Origin: Acidobacteria bacterium UBA2161
GTDB taxonomy: Bacteria; Acidobacteriota; Vicinamibacteria; Vicinamibacterales; UBA823
Assembly: GCA_002328835.1 (NCBI GenBank)
Contig: DCWN01000029.1
Span: forward strand, 1 to 36,739
Direction of reading: 5' to 3'
DNA length: 36,739 nt
This document shows, piece after piece, positions 32,595-36,739 of the stretch. Each line of letters starts with the position of its first letter. Within the stretch, counting starts at the first letter, position 1. Under the pieces are notes generated by a model. It had not been told where the DNA came from and did no database searches. It saw only the letters and a program-made list of their open reading frames with translations. Made by a program: the position numbers and the translations under genes.

Positions 32595-34117
32595 TTCGGC
32601 GCTTCCTTCGAGATGACGACGTCGTGGACGTGGCTCTCGCGCACGCCCGCGGGAGTGATGCGCACCAGCTTCGCGCGGCGCTGAAGGTCCGCGACCGTCT
32701 CGCAGCCGCAGTAGCCCATCCCGGCGCGCAGGCCGCCCACCAGTTGATGGAGGAGGGCGGCCAGGCTGCCCTTGTGCGGCACGCGCCCCTCGATGCCCTC
32801 GGGCACGAGCTTCGGGCCGTCCTCCGGGGCGCCTTCCAGTTCGAACTCGTCTTGAAAATACCGGTCGCGGCTGCCCTGCCGCATCGCGCCGATCGACCCC
32901 ATGCCGCGGTACTCCTTGAAGCTGCGGCCCTGATACAGGATCAACTCGCCGGGGCTCTCGTCGGTGCCGGCGAACAGGCTGCCGATCATGGCCACGCTGG
33001 CGCCGACCGCGAGCGCCTTGGTGACGTCGCCTGAATACCGGATCCCGCCGTCGGCGATGACCGGGATGCCGTGGCGCGTGGCGACGGACGCGCAGTCGTC
33101 GATTGACGAGATCATCGGCATGCCGATGCCCGCGATGATCCGCGTCGTGCAGATCGAGCCCGAGCCGATCCCCACCTTCACCGCGTCGACCCCGATGTCG
33201 ATCAACGCCTGGGTGGCCTCCCCGGTCGCCACGTTGCCCGCGATGAGGTCGGTGTCGGGGAAGGCGGCGCGCAGCCGCTTGACCATCTCCATGACGCCTT
33301 GCGAGTGGCCGTGGGCCGTATCGACGACGAGGACGTCGGCATGGGCGGCAACGAGGGCCGCGGCCCGTTCGGGGGTGTCTTTCGCGATGCCGACGGCCGC
33401 GCCGACGCGCAATCGCCCGAGGTCGTCCTTGCAGGCGTTCGGATACTTGATCACCTTCTGGATGTCCTTGACGGTGATCAACCCTTTGAGCATGTAGCCC
33501 TGGTCGACGACCAGCAGCTTCTCGACCTTGTGTCGATGGAGGATCTCCTTCGCCTGGTCGAGCGTCGTGCCGACGGGCACGGTGATCAGGTTCTTCCGCG
33601 TCATGACCTCCGAAATCGGCCGGTGCGTGTCGCCTTCGAACCTGAGGTCGCGGTTGGTCAGGATGCCCACGAGGCGGCCTTCCTTGCGTCCGTCCTCGGT
33701 GATCGGCACCCCCGAGATGCGGTACTTCCGCATGAGCGCCAGCGCTTCATGAATCTGGTTCGTCGGCGAGAGCGTGATCGGGTTGACGATCATGCCGCTT
33801 TCGGAACGCTTGACGCGGTCGACCTCGGAGGCCTGCTCCTCGATCGGCAAGTTCTTGTGAATGATGCCCATGCCGCCGTGCTGGGCCATCGCAATCGCGA
33901 GCCCCGACTCGGTGACGGTGTCCATCGCGGCGCTCACGATCGGCACATTGAGCTTCAGATTGCACGTCAACCACGTCCCGACGTCGACCTGGCTGGGCAG
34001 GACCTTCGACTGCTGGGGCACCAGCAACACATCGTCGAAGGTCAGGGCGGTCTCGATGGCGGATTCTCGACGTGGCGAGGTCGCGGCGTCAGCGTTCGTC
34101 TTCGTTTGTAGAGGCAT
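32579..34117 (-). CDS. guaB: inosine-5'-monophosphate dehydrogenase
   Basis: GuaB oxidises IMP to XMP with NAD, the committing step to GMP. The 512-residue protein has the TIM-barrel start (ALTFDDVLLVP), VSAAMDTVTE, two CBS regulatory domains inserted in the middle (about residues 110-225), and the catalytic cysteine in GIGSGSICTTR (the proline often found in GIGPGS is Ser here, a tolerated variation). The mobile flap is GMGSIGAM ... DRYFQ. ATG at 34117 is 15 nt after the secA stop, so secA and guaB are likely one transcript. Its 3' end overlaps tsaE. Confidence 0.96.
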   Translation of the reverse strand: MPLQTKTNADAATSPRRESAIETALTFDDVLLVPQQSKVLPSQVDVGTWLTCNLKLNVPIVSAAMDTVTESGLAIAMAQHGGMGIIHKNLPIEEQASEVDRVKRSESGMIVNPITLSPTNQIHEALALMRKYRISGVPITEDGRKEGRLVGILTNRDLRFEGDTHRPISEVMTRKNLITVPVGTTLDQAKEILHRHKVEKLLVVDQGYMLKGLITVKDIQKVIKYPNACKDDLGRLRVGAAVGIAKDTPERAAALVAAHADVLVVDTAHGHSQGVMEMVKRLRAAFPDTDLIAGNVATGEATQALIDIGVDAVKVGIGSGSICTTRIIAGIGMPMISSIDDCASVATRHGIPVIADGGIRYSGDVTKALAVGASVAMIGSLFAGTDESPGELILYQGRSFKEYRGMGSIGAMRQGSRDRYFQDEFELEGAPEDGPKLVPEGIEGRVPHKGSLAALLHQLVGGLRAGMGYCGCETVADLQRRAKLVRITPAGVRESHVHDVVISKEAPNYRAE

Positions 34118-34132
34118 GGCGCACCCGCTGGT

Positions 34133-36739
34133 TCAAGCTCCGTGGCACTTCTTGTATTTCTTACCGCTGCCGCACGGACACGGGTCGTTGCGGCCGACCT
34201 TGGGCGTATCACGGCGGACCGTGCGTACGGCGGCGTCGTCCCCGCCGGTCCGCGCGGGGCCTGGGCCCGCTCCCGCACCGGCGCCCGCGGCGGCGGCGGC
34301 GCCAGCGAACGCGGGGACGTTCTGACCCGGGTCGTTGAGCGTCAACGGCGCGGCGGGCCGGGCGGCGGAGCGCCCGACGGGCTGCGCCGACGCGTCCTGG
34401 ACCATCGGGCGGAGGCGCCAGAGGTAGCGCACGGTCTCTTCATCGATCCGTTCCTTCATCGCCTGGAACAGGGCGAAGCTCTCGCGCTTATACTCGACGA
34501 GCGGGTCGCGCTGACCGTAGCCGCGCAGCCCGATGCCTTCCTTGAGATGGTCGAGCGCGTAGAGGTGGTCCTTCCACTGCGAGTCGACGATCTGGAGCAT
34601 GATGTCGCGCTCGATGCGTCGGAGGATCTCGGCGTCCAGCTCGGCTTCCTTCTCCTCGTACCGCAGGCGGGCGCGCGCCCAGAGCGCGTCGTGGATGGCT
34701 TCGGCGCCCGCGCCATCGAAGTCCACGGTCTCGAAGTCGTCGGGGCCCAGGCCGAACAGCTCGGTCCCGGCCTGGCGCACGGCATCGAGATCCCACTCCT
34801 CGGGCTCGACATCGTCTCCGCAACTGCTGCTGACGCGGGCATCCAGCGCCTCCTCGCCTAGCGTTAGCAAATATTGTCGGGTGTCGACCCGCTCGGTCTC
34901 GGTGATGCGGATGTTGCCGTCGAGCAGCTCGCGGCGCAGCGCGTACACGCTCTCGCGCTGCTTGTTCATGACGTCGTCGTACTCGAGTAGATGCTTCCGG
35001 ACCGAGAAGTTCTGCGCTTCGACCTGGCGCTGCGCGCGCTCGATGGCCCGGGTGACCATCTTGTGCTCGATCGGTACCCCGTCTTCCATCCCGAGCCGTT
35101 GCATTAGGCCCGAAATCCGATCGGACCCGAAGATGCGCATCAGATCGTCTTCGAGCGAGAGGTAGAAGCGCGACGAGCCGGGGTCGCCCTGGCGGCCCGC
35201 GCGGCCCCGGAGCTGGTTGTCGATGCGGCGGGCTTCGTGCCGTTCGGTGGCTAGGATATGCAGCCCTCCAGCCTCGACGACTTGATCGTGATGGTCGCTG
35301 GTCTGCGCCTCGAAGCGGGCCAGGCGCGACTCCCACGCGGGCCGCGCGACACGATAGAAGCTGTCGAGGTGGTTGAAGTGTGTGTGCCCGTCGTCGTCGA
35401 CGAAGTCCTCCTCGCCCTTGGGGAGGCGCTCGGCGATCTCGTCGGCGAGGCACTGCTGGCGCGCCATGAACTCGGCGTTGCCGCCCAGGAGGATGTCGGT
35501 GCCGCGGCCGGCCATGTTCGTGGCGATGGTCACGGTGCCCGGCCGGCCGGCCTGGGCGACGATCTCCGCCTCGCGCGCGTGATACTTCGCGTTCAGGACG
35601 ACGTGCTGGACGCCCCGGCGCTTGAGGAGCGATGACAGTCGCTCCGACTTCTCGATCGATACCGTGCCGACCAGGACCGGCCGTCCCGATTCTTGCTGTT
35701 CGACGATGTCCTCGACGATGGCGTCGTACTTCTCGCGCTCGGTGCGATAGATGGTGTCGGGCTCCTCGTGCCGAAGCAGCGGACGGTTGGTCGGAATCAC
35801 GGCGACGTCGAGCTTGTAGATCTTGCCGAACTCGACCGCCTCGGTGTCGGCCGTGCCGGTCATGCCGGCCAGCTTCTTGTACTTCCGGAAGTAGTTCTGG
35901 AACGTGACCGTGGCCAGGGTCTGGTTCTCCCGCTCGATCTTGACCTTTTCCTTGGCCTCGACGGCCTGGTGCAGGCCGTCGCTCCAGCGTCGCCCGGGCA
36001 TCAGGCGCCCGGTGAACTCGTCGACGATGACGATCTGGCCATCCTTCACCATGTAGTCGACGTCGCGCCGGAAGAGCGAATGCGCGCGCAGCGCCTGATT
36101 GATGTGGTGCAGCAGCGGCATGTTGGCCGGGTCGTACAGCCCGCCCGGACTCAAGCGGTGGGCCAGCATCTTCTCGGACTGCGCCATGCCGCTCTCGGTC
36201 AGGGTGGCGGTCTTGTGCTTCTCGTCGACGAGAAAATCCCCGGTTTCCTCGAGCGCGTCGCGGTCCTCCGCTTTGACGTTGCCCTGGGTGACCGCACCGG
36301 GCTTGAGCTTCGGGATGATCCGGTCGACCTCGTTGTAGAGGTCGGTCGACTGTTCGGCCGGACCCGAGATGATGAGCGGCGTCCGGGCTTCGTCGATCAG
36401 GATACTGTCGACTTCATCGACGATCGCGAAGTGATGGCCGCGCTGGACGTACTGCGACAACTCGAACTTCATGTTGTCGCGAAGGTAGTCGAAGCCGAAC
36501 TCGTTGTTCGTCCCGTAGGTCAGGTCGCAGCGATACGCCATCTGGCGCTCGGCGTCGCGAAGATCGTGCTGCACCACGCCGACGCTCATCCCCAGGGAGC
36601 GGTAGATGCGGCCCATCCACTCGGAGTCTCGCCGGGCCAGGTAGTCGTTGACGGTGACGACGTGCACGCCTTGACCTTCGAGTGCATTGAGGTAGGCCGG
36701 CAGGGTGGCCACGAGCGTCTTGCCCTCGCCGGTCTTCAT
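34133..36739 (-). CDS. secA: preprotein translocase ATPase SecA, N-terminus beyond window
   Basis: SecA drives secretory proteins through SecYEG by ATP hydrolysis. The 868 visible residues start at the Walker A segment (MKTGEGKTLVAT), so about 80-90 N-terminal residues lie past the right edge; the ATG there is an internal methionine. The DEAD box reads VDEVDSILIDEARTPLIISG; the second ATPase motifs (TNMAGRGTDILLGGN; HEARRIDNQLRGRAGRQGDPG) are intact. The C-terminal linker is Ala/Gly/Pro-rich, ending in the zinc-binding, SecB-contacting tail NDPCPCGSGKKYKKCHG. It precedes guaB by 15 nt. Confidence 0.97.
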   Translation of the reverse strand: MKTGEGKTLVATLPAYLNALEGQGVHVVTVNDYLARRDSEWMGRIYRSLGMSVGVVQHDLRDAERQMAYRCDLTYGTNNEFGFDYLRDNMKFELSQYVQRGHHFAIVDEVDSILIDEARTPLIISGPAEQSTDLYNEVDRIIPKLKPGAVTQGNVKAEDRDALEETGDFLVDEKHKTATLTESGMAQSEKMLAHRLSPGGLYDPANMPLLHHINQALRAHSLFRRDVDYMVKDGQIVIVDEFTGRLMPGRRWSDGLHQAVEAKEKVKIERENQTLATVTFQNYFRKYKKLAGMTGTADTEAVEFGKIYKLDVAVIPTNRPLLRHEEPDTIYRTEREKYDAIVEDIVEQQESGRPVLVGTVSIEKSERLSSLLKRRGVQHVVLNAKYHAREAEIVAQAGRPGTVTIATNMAGRGTDILLGGNAEFMARQQCLADEIAERLPKGEEDFVDDDGHTHFNHLDSFYRVARPAWESRLARFEAQTSDHHDQVVEAGGLHILATERHEARRIDNQLRGRAGRQGDPGSSRFYLSLEDDLMRIFGSDRISGLMQRLGMEDGVPIEHKMVTRAIERAQRQVEAQNFSVRKHLLEYDDVMNKQRESVYALRRELLDGNIRITETERVDTRQYLLTLGEEALDARVSSSCGDDVEPEEWDLDAVRQAGTELFGLGPDDFETVDFDGAGAEAIHDALWARARLRYEEKEAELDAEILRRIERDIMLQIVDSQWKDHLYALDHLKEGIGLRGYGQRDPLVEYKRESFALFQAMKERIDEETVRYLWRLRPMVQDASAQPVGRSAARPAAPLTLNDPGQNVPAFAGAAAAAGAGAGAGPGPARTGGDDAAVRTVRRDTPKVGRNDPCPCGSGKKYKKCHGA

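Noticed and set aside
32579..34117. GIGSGSICTTR in IMPDH as an unusual catalytic loop
   Set aside because: The residue before GSIC varies in the family; the cysteine and flap are normal.
1..36739. CRISPR arrays, insertion sequences, prophage or defence islands
   Set aside because: No regularly spaced repeats, transposase, integrase or phage genes were seen on either strand.

Overview
This is a compact, roughly two-thirds G+C bacterial chromosome segment. It is almost entirely coding, on both strands, with many GTG and TTG starts, frequent 4-nt start/stop overlaps, and several convergent gene pairs whose 3' ends overlap. The mix of class A RNase P RNA, single-chain GcvP, LarC, an NtrX/NtrC-type regulator, PilZ, an outer-membrane beta-barrel protein and SecA with a zinc tail points to a Gram-negative bacterium. 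By overall feel it resembles an Acidobacteriota (Vicinamibacteria-like) genome; that placement is inference. I see no prophage, insertion sequence, CRISPR array, tRNA or 5S/16S/23S gene.

Layout. 1-3.1 kb: a GT4 glycosyltransferase, a ttcA-like gene lacking its ATP-binding N-terminus, dtd and an outer-membrane protein. 3.1-5.7 kb: a dapF homologue lacking both catalytic cysteines, convergent with a GYD-domain gene, then a DUF4398-like lipoprotein divergent from radC. 5.7-14.4 kb (all plus strand): larC, metG, tatD, a long-chain polyprenyl diphosphate synthase, ligA and a sigma-54 response regulator. 14.4-14.8 kb: rnpB. 14.8-19.6 kb: an SDR epimerase, an NfeD-like protein with a secreted unknown, a cupin, a pseudo-receiver/PilZ protein, a duplicated-motif membrane protein and a broken secreted NTF2/SnoaL-like gene. 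19.7-29.5 kb: metF, an S1C protease, a class V aminotransferase coupled to an SNF transporter, then gcvT-gcvH-gcvP. 29.5-36.7 kb: a class IV aminotransferase, nnr, tsaE, guaB and secA, whose start lies beyond the window.

How the genes work together. metF, the aminotransferase/SNF pair and gcvTHP form a plausible amino-acid/one-carbon neighbourhood. Glycine cleavage makes 5,10-methylene-THF, which MetF reduces, while the aminotransferase and transporter could feed amino-acid nitrogen and carbon into it. The rest is largely housekeeping: translation quality control (metG, dtd, tsaE), tRNA maturation (rnpB), DNA ligation, metabolite repair, GMP synthesis and protein export.

The strongest things to check are: (1) DapF with Ser at both catalytic Cys positions and Gln at the conserved His; (2) a leader upstream of gcvT with mutually exclusive hairpins; (3) ttcA without its PP-loop; (4) an internal, well-placed ribosome binding site and ATG inside metG that could release a free tRNA-binding domain; (5) the translationally coupled PPAT/AGT-like aminotransferase and SNF transporter. 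I found no clearly new multi-gene defence or mobile system.
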